Below are positions 12,037 through 21,489 of a stretch of DNA of 64,000 nucleotides, piece after piece. Position numbers and translations under genes: made by a program. How positions within the stretch are numbered: the stretch's first letter is position 1; each line of letters begins with the position of its first letter. Below the pieces are notes generated by a model. The model was not told the origin of the DNA. It saw only the letters and a program-made list of their open reading frames with translations, and did no database searches. The stretch lies in NCBI GenBank assembly GCA_933822405.4, contig CAKOGP040002302.1, forward strand, positions 62,001 to 126,000. Direction: 5' to 3'. The stretch comes from Cylindrotheca closterium. Lineage: Eukaryota; Bacillariophyta; Bacillariophyceae; Bacillariales; Bacillariaceae.

Positions 12037-12394
12037 ATTTTGTTTATGGGAATAGAGTAAGTGTCGAAAGGGAGTTGCGCGAGTGTGGAGGGACGAGAAA
12101 GGACGCCTTGGATGGGAATGATGTCCTTGGTCCTTGTTGGATCGGTCTTATTTTTCACCTGAGATCGAACAACGCGGAATCCACTAGAAATCCATACCAC
12201 AAAAGATTCTCCAATAATCACCGCATATTGAATATTTCGCACGTATTTCAGGGGCGGGGGAGAACAGACGTATACGGGATGACGCAAGTACCGAAACAAA
12301 AATCAAAATCGCGCCGAATCAATCTATTATTCACAAAGAAAATCAAGCTTCAAGCTTCAACACCCAAGTCATCATCAACCTAAACCAATTGACA
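12037..12394. promoter_or_regulatory. Divergent intergenic region, SND1 and lumenal-protein genes
   Basis: A 358-base region between two divergent starts. It is AT-rich near the plus-strand gene, with AATCAA-type words at 12300-12370. No known element was recognised. Confidence 0.35.
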
Positions 12395-12856
12395 ATGAAT
12401 ACCCAGCTTCGCTTTACCGCACTATTCACCCTTTTCCTGTTGCAAAATGCAAATTGCTTTGTGGCTGATTCCCGAAACTTCATCCGAGGCGAAACCATGT
12501 TGCATGCCAAATCATCCTCTGACGCTGATGTCAGCATCATGGAATCCAATGAGAATCCAGGAAGAAGAGACTTCTTAGCAGCCGCAACCATGTCTCTTGG
12601 TGCCGTTTTTCTCCCTGCGCTTCCAGCTTTCGCTGACGATGAAGACGCTGGAACAACCTTGCACATTCTAAACTACCCGGTTGATGGAAAGTGTGGCGAA
12701 GCCAAGGTGCCAGATGCAGGCGTATTCTTTGCAAAAACATTTGGCAAACTTGAAGATGGATCTTGCGCTGCTGAGGGATACGCTGTGGATGAAGGAACAG
12801 CAAATGGAACTGGAGAAAAGGATTCAAAGCGCACGTACAGCGTCTATGGAAAATAA
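12395..12856 (+). CDS. Small thylakoid-lumen protein with bipartite signal and twin-arginine motif
   Basis: A single exon of 153 residues. It has three sorting steps: a hydrophobic signal peptide (LRFTALFTLFLLQNANCF), a Ser/Lys-rich transit region, then GRRDFLAAATMSLGAVFLPA followed by PAFADDED, a twin-arginine thylakoid signal with an AxA cleavage site. The predicted mature protein is only ~75 residues and acidic, with two cysteines (GKCGEAK and GSCAAEG) that could form a disulfide. Tat routing implies folding, or cofactor binding, before export to the lumen, as for several extrinsic photosystem subunits. I do not recognise the family, so a photosystem role is inference from location only. 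Confidence 0.82.
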   Translation: MNTQLRFTALFTLFLLQNANCFVADSRNFIRGETMLHAKSSSDADVSIMESNENPGRRDFLAAATMSLGAVFLPALPAFADDEDAGTTLHILNYPVDGKCGEAKVPDAGVFFAKTFGKLEDGSCAAEGYAVDEGTANGTGEKDSKRTYSVYGK

Positions 12857-13098
12857 CAATGCACCATCATGGTCGAAATTATGATACTGCTTCCAGAATC
12901 ATTGCTAAATTTCAACACACGTGTGGTTGGAAGCCTTAGCCTTATAGTTAAAGAACTTTCTGGCATTCGAGAATAATTGTATTGGCTTTTATCAAAAGGG
13001 CCGTTAACAGTGATGCGTTACCGACATAATCTTGGATTTTGGGACTGATTCATTTATTCGTTTTCCCAAGTCCATAGAGTAGATCGCCAGTCAAAAGC

Positions 13099-13629
13099 TT
13101 AGTTCGCCTTCTTCCTTGATTGATGCACTGCAATGGCAACGACTCCAGCGAGGACCAACAAACCTTCCGTCCAGAAACCTTGTCGAGTCTGTTGTTTTTT
13201 TCGCTCTTTTGCCTCGTTTGCGCCTTGCAAAAAGATGGATCGAAGTGGAAAGACGACATTGCAGGCATCGTCAATTACTTGCTGATCTACCTTCATTTCC
13301 TTTAGTGTCTCAGAAAAATGTCCCATCACGCGATCGAAATATGTTTCGTCGAGGCCTTTGTCAAAGAGTTGTTTGTGGCGGACCAAGATCAAGTGCTCTA
13401 CATCAAAACTTTCTGGTACTTCAGTAAATGCTATACTCATGAGATTGAATTGATGCCATTTCAATATCATGAGATCGGCTCCATGAAAAAACTTTGCTAG
13501 TCGTTCGTCATTGATTTGTCGGTTGTAGAAGGTGTCTGTGGCTTTGCTGAGGACCTCCTTCCCGCCCAGTTTTTCGAGCATTCTATGCTTCCGTTCGTTT
13601 GCCCCATAGTGTAATAATGATGTTGACAT
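13099..13629 (-). CDS. Truncated (2-on-2) haemoglobin with C-terminal membrane anchor
   Basis: A single-exon 176-residue protein. Residues ~15-130 match the truncated globin fold: LGGKEVLSKATDTFYNRQI (A-B helices), DERLAKFF, and a candidate proximal histidine in LVRHKQLFDKGLDETYFDRV (F helix), then VIDDACNVVFPLRSIF (H helix). A basic linker (KERKKQQTRQ) precedes a 17-residue hydrophobic segment GLLVLAGVVAIAVHQ and a basic end, which looks like a tail anchor. Truncated globins bind O2 or NO. Attachment to a membrane, probably with the haem domain on the cytosolic side, is not the usual form. No N-terminal targeting signal is present. Confidence 0.88.
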   Translation of the reverse strand: MSTSLLHYGANERKHRMLEKLGGKEVLSKATDTFYNRQINDERLAKFFHGADLMILKWHQFNLMSIAFTEVPESFDVEHLILVRHKQLFDKGLDETYFDRVMGHFSETLKEMKVDQQVIDDACNVVFPLRSIFLQGANEAKERKKQQTRQGFWTEGLLVLAGVVAIAVHQSRKKAN

Positions 13630-14037
13630 AATGAATTAGAAATTGGTCAGTACGAGTTTTTTAGTGAGATTATTTGTGAGATTCTTGTAAGTGAAGTTGA
13701 GATGTGGATGGTTCGTGACATCTTTTCAAAGGAGTTCGGTTTTTCAGACTGACTCGTCTGCCTGTCAGCCTGCCTACACGTATTTGAGGGGAATGACTTT
13801 TGCTATGATTCCACCGTAAAAGACTCCTTTGGATATTGTCCCCTAATGGCATACGAATCGCAACCAGCGGTATGCATGATAACATTACCGGTAGGAGTAC
13901 TGTCCCAGGTACCACCGCTGTTATCGCGCTGCAGCTTCAGAAGCAGACAGACAATAAATGCAAGCTTTAGCATAGCAAGGAATTGTTTATTAAATTTCAA
14001 GATTTCACAAAGAACTGATACTGTAGAACAAGTGTTT
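13630..14037. other. Intergenic, no supported gene
   Basis: These 408 bases lie upstream of the globin gene and downstream of the fasciclin gene. A short minus-strand frame could encode a small hydrophobic-leader peptide (about 13803-13970), but nothing supports it. ACCGGT and GGTACC words occur at 13890-13915. Confidence 0.4.
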
Positions 14038-14709
14038 TTAGAAGCCTGGAATTCGGAGTTGATCACAGTATCTCCACAATACCTCTGGCGATACAAGACC
14101 GTCGACTTCGTGAACAATCGAATTCTTCACAGCAAAAGAGCCAACAATCTTGGCACTTGGTCCAACGACAATATCACCGTCCTCTTTCGCTCCAAATCCA
14201 AGAAAGCCACCAGATTTACTTCTTCCTACAGGGATTTCACCTCCCATCGTCACGACAGCAGCAATAACTGTGTTTGGTTTGCTTCCATCCTTTGGTCTTC
14301 CTTTCGTCCAGTCTTCTGTCTTTAACTCTGTCGCGGAAATGGATTCACCAGCAATGACATGATACAATCCCATCTTACGCCGGGTCTCGTCATTTCTTGG
14401 ATCCTGTAGTTGAGCCATCTTCTTCTCTCCAAGTGCCTCAATCGCGGATTCGCTTGGAGCAAAAATGGTAGCTTTATTCCCTAATATTGCCTTCTTCATG
14501 TCATCATCGAGAAACAAATCACTGAAGGTGGGAAACTTCTTGCTCAAGAATTTTTCGATTTCATTAGTCTCAGAGTCTTCAACCAAAGCATCACCTGAGG
14601 CATCACTCTCTACGAAACTCCGCAAGTCTGGTCTTGGACTTCTGCTGGTATGGGGAAGCAGTGCGCTCGATTGAGCAAGAAGAGATAGCAGAAAGACGAT
14701 TCGTGTCAT
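14038..14709 (-). CDS. Fasciclin (FAS1) domain protein, secreted or plastid
   Basis: A single exon of 223 residues with an N-terminal signal peptide (IVFLLSLLAQSSALLP). The FAS1 domain spans residues ~50-215: the H1 box is TIFAPSESAIEALG, the middle YHVIAG motif is GLYHVIAGESI, and the H2 region is NSIVHEVDGLVSP. FAS1 domains mediate adhesion or carbohydrate binding in extracellular matrix and plastid-associated proteins. A single domain without a GPI or membrane tail suggests a soluble product. A Phe does not follow the signal cleavage region, so secretion is more likely than plastid import, though not certain. Confidence 0.87.
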   Translation of the reverse strand: MTRIVFLLSLLAQSSALLPHTSRSPRPDLRSFVESDASGDALVEDSETNEIEKFLSKKFPTFSDLFLDDDMKKAILGNKATIFAPSESAIEALGEKKMAQLQDPRNDETRRKMGLYHVIAGESISATELKTEDWTKGRPKDGSKPNTVIAAVVTMGGEIPVGRSKSGGFLGFGAKEDGDIVVGPSAKIVGSFAVKNSIVHEVDGLVSPEVLWRYCDQLRIPGF

Positions 14710-15359
14710 CGTTTTGACTTGGCAAGAATAGAATGATAGAATAATAAATCAGGCGTAGAACGTTTTCTTCGATTGACGTCGAACTTTCTATGTCGATTGA
14801 CTCCCTCGAACCAACTTTATTACCTCCGGGTTCCTAGTATTGGATACTGTAGAGAAGGGATACTGTAGAGAAGGGATACTGTACTGCTGCAGTGCTGGAT
14901 AGAGAAAGGGATACTTTACTGTACCGGTACCGTACGAGTACCAGGTAGCCTGGTATCTAGACTTAGCTCTAGACCACAGCAGGATTTTTCACCATTTCAT
15001 AGCGTTTTATAAGGGGGAGAAGAATACTCGTCCATTTGCACCTTTCGATCCTAAAGCTGTCCGAATACGTCTCCACTCCGACCATGATATTCCTGGTCAT
15101 TGTCTACCCTGGTACCCTGGCCCTACAGTACCCTTCTATGCTCTTGGACTTTTCAAATAAGTCTCCAGTTATAAGTGGTGTCCAAAGTAAAAATAGTGGC
15201 TGAGCGAAAAGAAGTTGAAACTTGGTGGTTTGTAATGGTTCTCGCATCAGTAACAATCTCTACATAAAATATACAAGCAGTGACGGCATGATTAAACCTC
15301 AAATCTAGTCTGCAGCGACTGTAGCAAGTGAGATTTCTTTCAATTGGTTGGCATTTAGT
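14710..15359. other. Intergenic with short tandem repeats and TAC/GTA-rich palindromic words
   Basis: These 650 bases carry no supported gene. The part 14840-14960 is rich in TACTGTA, ACCGGTACC and GTACGAGTACC words, and a 16-base unit is repeated (separate entry). Another GGTACC lies at 15110-15116 within a CTACCCTGGTACCCTGGCC stretch. Confidence 0.5.
14842..14882. repeat. Tandem repeat, ~17-base unit GGATACTGTAGAGAAG
   Basis: Two complete copies of GGATACTGTAGAGAAG and a third partial copy (GGATACTGTA) follow each other, with a related GGATAGAGAAAGGGATACT just after. It is a small local expansion in a noncoding region. Confidence 0.85.
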
Positions 15360-15722
15360 TTAACGGTCGTTGATGGTAACATCAACCTCGACTCCAGGTT
15401 CGATTGGGATGCTGGTCACTTTCTTGACGACATCAGATGGAGCGTGCAAGTCGATCAAACGCTTGTGGATGCGCATTTCGAACTTGTCCCAGGTGTTGGT
15501 ACCCTCGCCGGATGGTGCCTTACGGGTGGTGATCTTCAACTTCTTGGTTGGAAGACGAACAGGTCCGCTAACGTGCAACTTTTGGTCCAAAGAGGCCTTC
15601 TTCAAATCAGCGCAGACCTTTTCCAAGTTCTGGACGTTACGAGAAGTAAGTGTGATACGGATGCGGTGGACAACCTCGTCAGCTGGGGCGGCAGCGACAT
15701 CTTTCTTGGGTGGGAATGACAT
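15360..15722 (-). CDS. RPS20: 40S ribosomal protein S20 (uS10)
   Basis: A single exon of 120 residues, the usual size for eukaryotic uS10. The core matches the family closely: [57 protein letters not shown] and PGVEVDVTI. It is part of the head of the cytosolic small ribosomal subunit. The absence of any targeting extension excludes the organelle uS10 forms. It diverges from the hydroxylase gene across 374 bases, where a 5' UTR intron is possible but cannot be fixed. Confidence 0.97.
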   Translation of the reverse strand: MSFPPKKDVAAAPADEVVHRIRITLTSRNVQNLEKVCADLKKASLDQKLHVSGPVRLPTKKLKITTRKAPSGEGTNTWDKFEMRIHKRLIDLHAPSDVVKKVTSIPIEPGVEVDVTINDR

Positions 15723-16096
15723 TTTCTAATAAATCTACTTCAGACTGCGCGTTGAGACGATTTGTGTGAGATGATATTGACTGTGATTCATTCATTCATT
15801 CGTCATTGGTGATGTGAATGCGTTGACGTACCTAGAGCAAAGTGAGAAGGCTTTTGTTGCTATGTTTGAAACAGCTTGAAAGTCGTCTATGCGTGGATTG
15901 AAGCGGGTAAGTTCCTGTTTCAACCAATGTGGTTTGGACTACCCACCAGTATCAATCCAGATACCGCTTACTAAGAGTTGAAAAAGACAGATATAGGCCT
16001 TTCAAGAATGGGGTCGTATGCGTCGCACTCGAACAAGTCGACTTTTTATTCAGAAGTCATTCACGACATGATACTGTGTGCACAAGATGGAGAAGA

Positions 16097-17014
16097 ATGG
16101 AGGCATCTACAGATTGGCGTTTGATTGTTACTACAGCGGTGACATTGGGGTATGCATTTTACAGATGGATTAAAACGTCTGGTGAACAAAAGATCAAAGA
16201 CGGAATCATCTGCTGTTCGAACAAAGACTGCATTCGGTGCCAGAGATATCATCAAGTTCAAAAGTCGGCACAGTCACGATACCCATGGATAGCGAGAGAT
16301 GTGAAAAAAGAATACCCAGAACAATCGCTGGAAAGAGTCCGACGATCGATACAGAACCCAACCATCGCAAAAAGTAGGGTCCAAGCGCCTACAGTACTGA
16401 TGCTCCGAAACCTGCCGTCGCAATCGGTAGTAACAATTATGCATAAGGATTTACATGAGCGCTTTCAGGATATTCAAATTCCTTCGAGAATCTTGCAAGA
16501 AGCGCAGAATGCCCTAGATCATATGTGGTCAACAAACGATTCTCACAAAGGCACTTGGAAAGTGCTGCCATTCATGAATCAAGGTTGTTGGGTTTTCGAT
16601 GTGTGCAAAAGGTGTCCAAAAACTTTCCAGTTCATCGAGTCACTGCCAAATCTTCTCGACGATTGCTTGTTTGGGAATGCCATGATTTCGAAAATTTCTC
16701 CTGGAACAGTGATAGAGCCTCATTGTGGACCAACGAACATCCGACACCGCCTTCAGATGGCGTTGCAGATTCCGTCCAAACGTTGTGAAATGTCTCTTCA
16801 AGTTAGCGACTCGAGATTGGAATGGGGCAAGGAGGGTGACTATTTCGTCTTTGACGACTCCTTTATTCATTCTGTGAACTTTACGAGTCAACCTGGTGCC
16901 CATCCGACAGCTGCAGAAGAGCGAATTGTGCTCATTGTGGACTTGTGGCATCCCGAATTGACTCCGGCCGAGAAATGCGTGCTACAGAACGTCTACCCTC
17001 CATCCTCTTCTTGA
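16097..17014 (+). CDS. Aspartyl/asparaginyl beta-hydroxylase-family protein, membrane-anchored
   Basis: A single exon of 305 residues from the ATG at 16097. A membrane segment near the N terminus (LIVTTAVTLGYAFYRWI) with Arg/Lys after it suggests a type II ER/Golgi protein, as in animal AspH. The C-terminal 2-oxoglutarate/Fe(II) oxygenase domain shows the family motifs: PHCGPTNIRHRLQMAL (first iron His, with Gly in place of the acidic ligand, as known for this family), DDSFIHSVNF (second iron His) and EERIVLIVDLWHPEL (2-oxoglutarate-binding Arg). A four-Cys stretch CCSNKDCIRCQ lies after the anchor. Upstream frame without ATG (to 15929) was not included. Confidence 0.88.
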   Translation: MEASTDWRLIVTTAVTLGYAFYRWIKTSGEQKIKDGIICCSNKDCIRCQRYHQVQKSAQSRYPWIARDVKKEYPEQSLERVRRSIQNPTIAKSRVQAPTVLMLRNLPSQSVVTIMHKDLHERFQDIQIPSRILQEAQNALDHMWSTNDSHKGTWKVLPFMNQGCWVFDVCKRCPKTFQFIESLPNLLDDCLFGNAMISKISPGTVIEPHCGPTNIRHRLQMALQIPSKRCEMSLQVSDSRLEWGKEGDYFVFDDSFIHSVNFTSQPGAHPTAAEERIVLIVDLWHPELTPAEKCVLQNVYPPSSS

Positions 17015-17083
17015 AACTGGATGAAGCTCGGTTGAAAGTGAGTAGGAAATGCCTATCATGTTTATATATTATGTGAGGAGAAC

Positions 17084-20000
17084 TTAACAGTTGAAGTTAG
17101 CAACCGCTTTCAGATCAACTTTGTTGACTTTGGCAGCAAATCGGAGACTGCACAAACTTTCATGGAAATGACTCTGCAATGGATTGCAGCAAACGATGGC
17201 AAGAGTCTTCGAGTTCCCTCCAAGACTATTTTGCAGCAAATGCGTCAACTTGGATTCCCTGTATGGCACATTCTTATCGCCTGCTTGGAGCTTCTCGATC
17301 ACATTTGATAGGACACTCAAAGAAGTGTTGATGTGTTTGGTTTCTCGGAGCAATGAACTTCCGACTCTTTCATTTGCATTACTCTTTCCTAGACGCTCCG
17401 ATCCAGCAAGGTCGCACACATGCAGTTTGCCAACTCGTTGAGCCCCTTCTTTTGTTTGAACTTTAAAGAAGATTGTGAAAATCATGTGACTTCTGGATGA
17501 TACTGCATTGGAGGATGTTGCTTTAACACATCGTCGCTTTTGAGCTCTCTCGAGAATACGATGAACCTCTTCTTGGCTGCTGACTGGCACGATTTTACTC
17601 CCAACAGCTTCATTAGCTGATATTTTCAAGGTGAGCTCTTGACCGTCAGGACCGCTGTTAGGTACAAGTAAGTCCCGGACTTTTTCATTATAGACTTCTA
17701 GTAGTTCAACTGCTAGCTCAACTTTCTTTTCCCCGCGAGATAAATTGACCATGTCAGTCTTGGCGCTGAAAAGCATGTTGACAGCTCGTGAAACAATGCC
17801 TTCGTTGCCATTTTCCCCAAGCATGGTAAATGTCTGCATATGAGGGTGAAAATGAAATGAGTGCATGTTCTTTTTAGGGCACAAGCATACCAGCCACTCA
17901 GAAACCAATACATACCTTTCCAGATCCAGTCTGCCCATATGCAAATACGCAGACATTAAAACCATCAATTGCGCTTTGGACCAATGGTTCAGTAGCATTC
18001 CAGACATCTTCTTGACCATGTGACGGGTCGAAGATGTGATCAAACCCGAATGTCCATTTCTTCCTGCGTGCGCTCAAACCTCCGCGATCCTTGAATGGTT
18101 CTGTCACTTCCACAATATTCTTTGTTGGGTCATCAGATCCAAATCCTTGCGACTTCTTTGCCATGCGTTCGTCAAGACCAACCAATTGCCCGGGAAAGTG
18201 GAATGGACTTTGGTCTTCGATTTCTTGGAGCTTTCTCTTCTGGCCACGTGTAGCAAGCTTTTTGGTGTATTCTTGTGGTTGCTCTGATTCATTGTCAAGT
18301 GCTGGTCTCACACGAACATAGACGCGAATATTTCCGCTTAGCTGCATCACTCGGTTGTGAAGATCGCGACGAACTTGATCACTCGCCCGCAATTTCTGAA
18401 ATAGCGCCTCTTCGCGTTCGTCGAAAGTGGCCATACGGGTCTGGGCATCATCACGCTCTCGAGTAGTCTTCTGCAGCTTGCTTTCAAGCTCTACAATCTT
18501 GTGTTGCATCACCATTCTCGCTTTGTCGCTTTCTTCCAAAGACGCAGATTTCTTTTCACCTGTGGAGACGAGATCATCCATAAAAGTTTTGTTTTCATCA
18601 ATTATCTCATTGGCCTTCGCAAGTTTTTCTTCGAGCTCCTTTTTCTCTTTTGTTGCTTTATCCAATGCCTGCATCGATTTGTCCAAAGAATTTTGAAGCG
18701 CTTGGTTTCGCTTTTCCATATCGAGCTTGAGGTTTTGCAGGCTCTCGCCCATGTTGTTCACTTTTTCTGTCTCGGAGGCGAGATCTTCTTCTGCAGATGC
18801 AAGATTCAGTTCGAGTTCGTCAATCAAAGTCTTTTTGTCGCAAAGATCTTTCTCCATTTTCTCGAAAACCCCGACGCTCTTCTCGTTCAACTCTTGGAAG
18901 TTTCTTCTTTCGTCCTCATTCTGCTCGCCCATGGTCTTGATTGTATCTTTTAGACCTTCGATTTCCTTCTCGTATTGCAACATCTTTTGTCTCGCCTCTT
19001 TTGCGGCTTCTTCAAGACGATCAATTTTGGCCAACGCATCTGCAAGCTGTTTTTCGGATTCTGGCAACAGTTCCTCTTCGAACATATGGATCTGCTCTTC
19101 ATAATCAGCTGTTCTTCCAACCAACGAATCATAATTTTTTTTCACTCGTTCGAGTTCTTTCGTCAGTTCGAAATTAACCTGGTTCAACGAGTCTTGGTCA
19201 CCTCTCAATGTCGTTTTCTCCGTGTCGATCTCCGCCCTGAGTGCCTCAAGCCTAACTTTGCTGTCAGCTAGATTCTCACGTGTTGTGGCAATTTCCTTTT
19301 CAAGATTGGTCACCTTTTCTTTGAGAGACAACTTCTCATCTTGAAGGGCATCTCTCTGATTTTCCAACTTTTTTCGAGCTTCCTCAAGATCACGAATCTT
19401 GATTTCAGCCTCACGCTGGGTTACTTCAAGTTCTGCAGCTAGACGAGAGTTGCTGGATATCAATCGGTCATGTTCGGATGAATACCTGGACTCCAACTCG
19501 TTTGCTTTTGATTTCCAAGCCTCCTTCTCTTCTACAAGAGATGAGTTTGTTTTCGCCAACTCTTCATTGCGCAATTGCTCGCGCTGTGCCTTGAGATCAA
19601 AGGCCCGAAGTTGCTCCTGTGTGTCACCTGGTTGCTTTTTGTTCTGTTCCACTAGTTGTTGGATTACTTCCGTCAGACTGCTGACCTCCTCGGCGATGCG
19701 ATCCGTGTTTGTTTCACCAGAAGTTGTGGCTTCAAACGAAGAAACATGGCTCCTGGCTTCAATATCAACCTCCATGTCTTGCGGGGTTGCTATCATACCA
19801 CTAGACTTCATTGGCATGTCAATAGTTTCCTTCTTTGCATGCAAGGAGTCTTCGCTGTCGAACTTCAGGGTAGCACGAGGACCTCTTTCACCATATTCAT
19901 CTTTGGGTGGAGAAAAGTTGAACCGACTAACAGACAATCGCTTCTTCTTTGCAGATCTTGTTTCTCGAGGTGACCTGTTGCCTCTTTCTTCGGCGACTGC

Positions 20001-20388
20001 ATCGAATAGAATAGGTGGGGTTAGGTTGTGTTGTGCAGCTGCTCAAATTGGTGAATCGTGTCGTACCTTTCCAGTAAGGTGTTGGTGATGGCGGAACTTT
20101 CAAGCCATCGTTTTCCTTCCCTTGTTCACTGAATTTCACTGATTGGTTTTCTTCATCGTGAGTTTCAATGTTCATGCTCTTGTTTTCCTTTTCTTGAACT
20201 TTGTTCTTCTTCCGAGTTTGTCTTGTTTGTCGGCGAGTAATCACTTTTTGTGTCATTTCACGTTTTTTCAATTTGTCCAACTTTGATGGGTTTACCTGAG
20301 TTGACCCGTGAATTGTTGATGGTAAAGATAGACGCCTGGAGACATTAGAGTCAACACTGCTGTTTGAGAAGCGCCTAGCAAGCGGCAT
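17084..20388 (-). CDS. Kinesin-14-type C-terminal motor kinesin
   Basis: Exons 20388-20067, 19996-17916 and 17833-17084 join in frame to 1,050 residues. The N terminus is basic and Ser/Pro-rich, residues ~165-650 form a long coiled coil, and the motor lies at the C terminus (residues ~665-1045). The neck-motor junction NRVMQLSGNIRVYVRVRP is the hallmark of minus-end-directed kinesin-14. ATP-site elements are complete: GQTGSGKT (split by the last intron after Lys), SSRSH (switch I) and DLAGSE (switch II), plus HINTSLSVLSNVI. An insertion of about 40 residues follows VRVRPAL. Such motors cross-link and focus spindle microtubules. No KCBP-type MyTH4/FERM region is present. Confidence 0.95.
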
Positions 20389-20595
20389 CGTTTCTAGTTT
20401 TGATGGTTTGATGATGATTGAGAATTTCAAGATTACCAATTTTTTTGAATTTCAAGAAAATAACGGAAAACATAGGTGCTGACTTAGTGCTATTCAACTG
20501 AGCCTGCCCCACTTTTTTGACCGACAATGACGGACATCAGAGCTTCAATGCGGAATTTTACAAGCAATGGATGATGGTACGAATTCTAGTCCGCA

Positions 20596-21399
20596 ATGGC
20601 ACAAACAGCTGCAAGAATACGACCAAATGGAGTAAGCACTACAAATTCCAATCCACTGTTAAAGAATCCCCTCTTCAGCAGGAATGGTTTACAAATAGAT
20701 GAAAGCGAATTGATGGAAGATGAAGAACCTGAACACGATATTCTGCCGCTTGATGAAGTCAAATTACTGCAAGAAAGAGCGAAGACTTTGGAACACCCAA
20801 TGCCTGTTTTAAACTTTTCTCCAGCAAGTGGTGGTGGAGTTTTACAGCGTGTACAACTGGTTGGAATCTTCCCTACTACAAGATGGCTTCAGGATCCCAC
20901 CATGCCAGCTGATGTGAAAGAACTTTTTGGAGGTACCCCTTTCCATGCATTGGGAGAATATCGAGTGGGATACCTGGATTTACAAGAAAGCATATTGACA
21001 GCGACGCATAGGCATAAACTACTCATGATTGTGAATACTGGGGCTCCTGGTTTGGAAACAGGTTACTGGGGTGGTGCGTTTGATCGATTGACAAACAAAT
21101 GCCTCGCCAAGTTTAAATGCACTGGAGAACTAGAAACCACAGTGAAAGAAGAGTCAAACCCTGGTGGAGGAGATTTCTTTGTAGGATTTGACAATACCGA
21201 TTTTCCGGAGTTTGTGGATGGCAAAACACCACCCGGGATATGTGTGACACCATTTGAAAAGTTGCTTGGAGTCACTGCCCAGTTTATGATACGGTTGCAG
21301 TGGACTGGAGTGGTACATGATTCAATGATTGACATTGTAGACAAATCCTCTCGAGATGAGAGGAAGCAACGCGCACAAAATAGATTTAAAACCAGATAA
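20596..21399 (+). CDS. Conserved-looking hypothetical protein
   Basis: A single exon of 267 residues with no family recognised. The N-terminal ~55 residues are low-complexity and acidic (ESELMEDEEPEHD). The rest looks like a compact alpha/beta domain with many Gly and aromatic residues: VQLVGIFPTTRWL, GEYRVGYLDLQESIL, MIVNTGAPGLETGYWGG and FFVGFDNTDFPEFVDGK. The C terminus is very basic (RDERKQRAQNRFKTR). No signal peptide or membrane helix is seen. Codon use resembles the neighbouring genes, so I consider it real. It converges with the STT3 gene, with 90 bases between the stop codons. Confidence 0.72.
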   Translation: MAQTAARIRPNGVSTTNSNPLLKNPLFSRNGLQIDESELMEDEEPEHDILPLDEVKLLQERAKTLEHPMPVLNFSPASGGGVLQRVQLVGIFPTTRWLQDPTMPADVKELFGGTPFHALGEYRVGYLDLQESILTATHRHKLLMIVNTGAPGLETGYWGGAFDRLTNKCLAKFKCTGELETTVKEESNPGGGDFFVGFDNTDFPEFVDGKTPPGICVTPFEKLLGVTAQFMIRLQWTGVVHDSMIDIVDKSSRDERKQRAQNRFKTR

Positions 21400-21489
21400 C
21401 AACACTCATTAGAGGTTCTCATCGTCACCTTGAAGCCTAGCCCGATGCTCAGAAGACGACCATATTGATAAAGAAAGAATGATTATTTT

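Noticed and set aside
13803..13970. Possible small secreted peptide on the minus strand
   Set aside because: Only a hydrophobic stretch of about 10 residues supports it; no conservation can be judged.
18501..19271. Hydrophobic, Phe/Ser-rich plus-strand frames opposite the kinesin coiled coil
   Set aside because: The reverse complement of GAA/AAG/GAG-rich coiled-coil codons always reads as hydrophobic protein.
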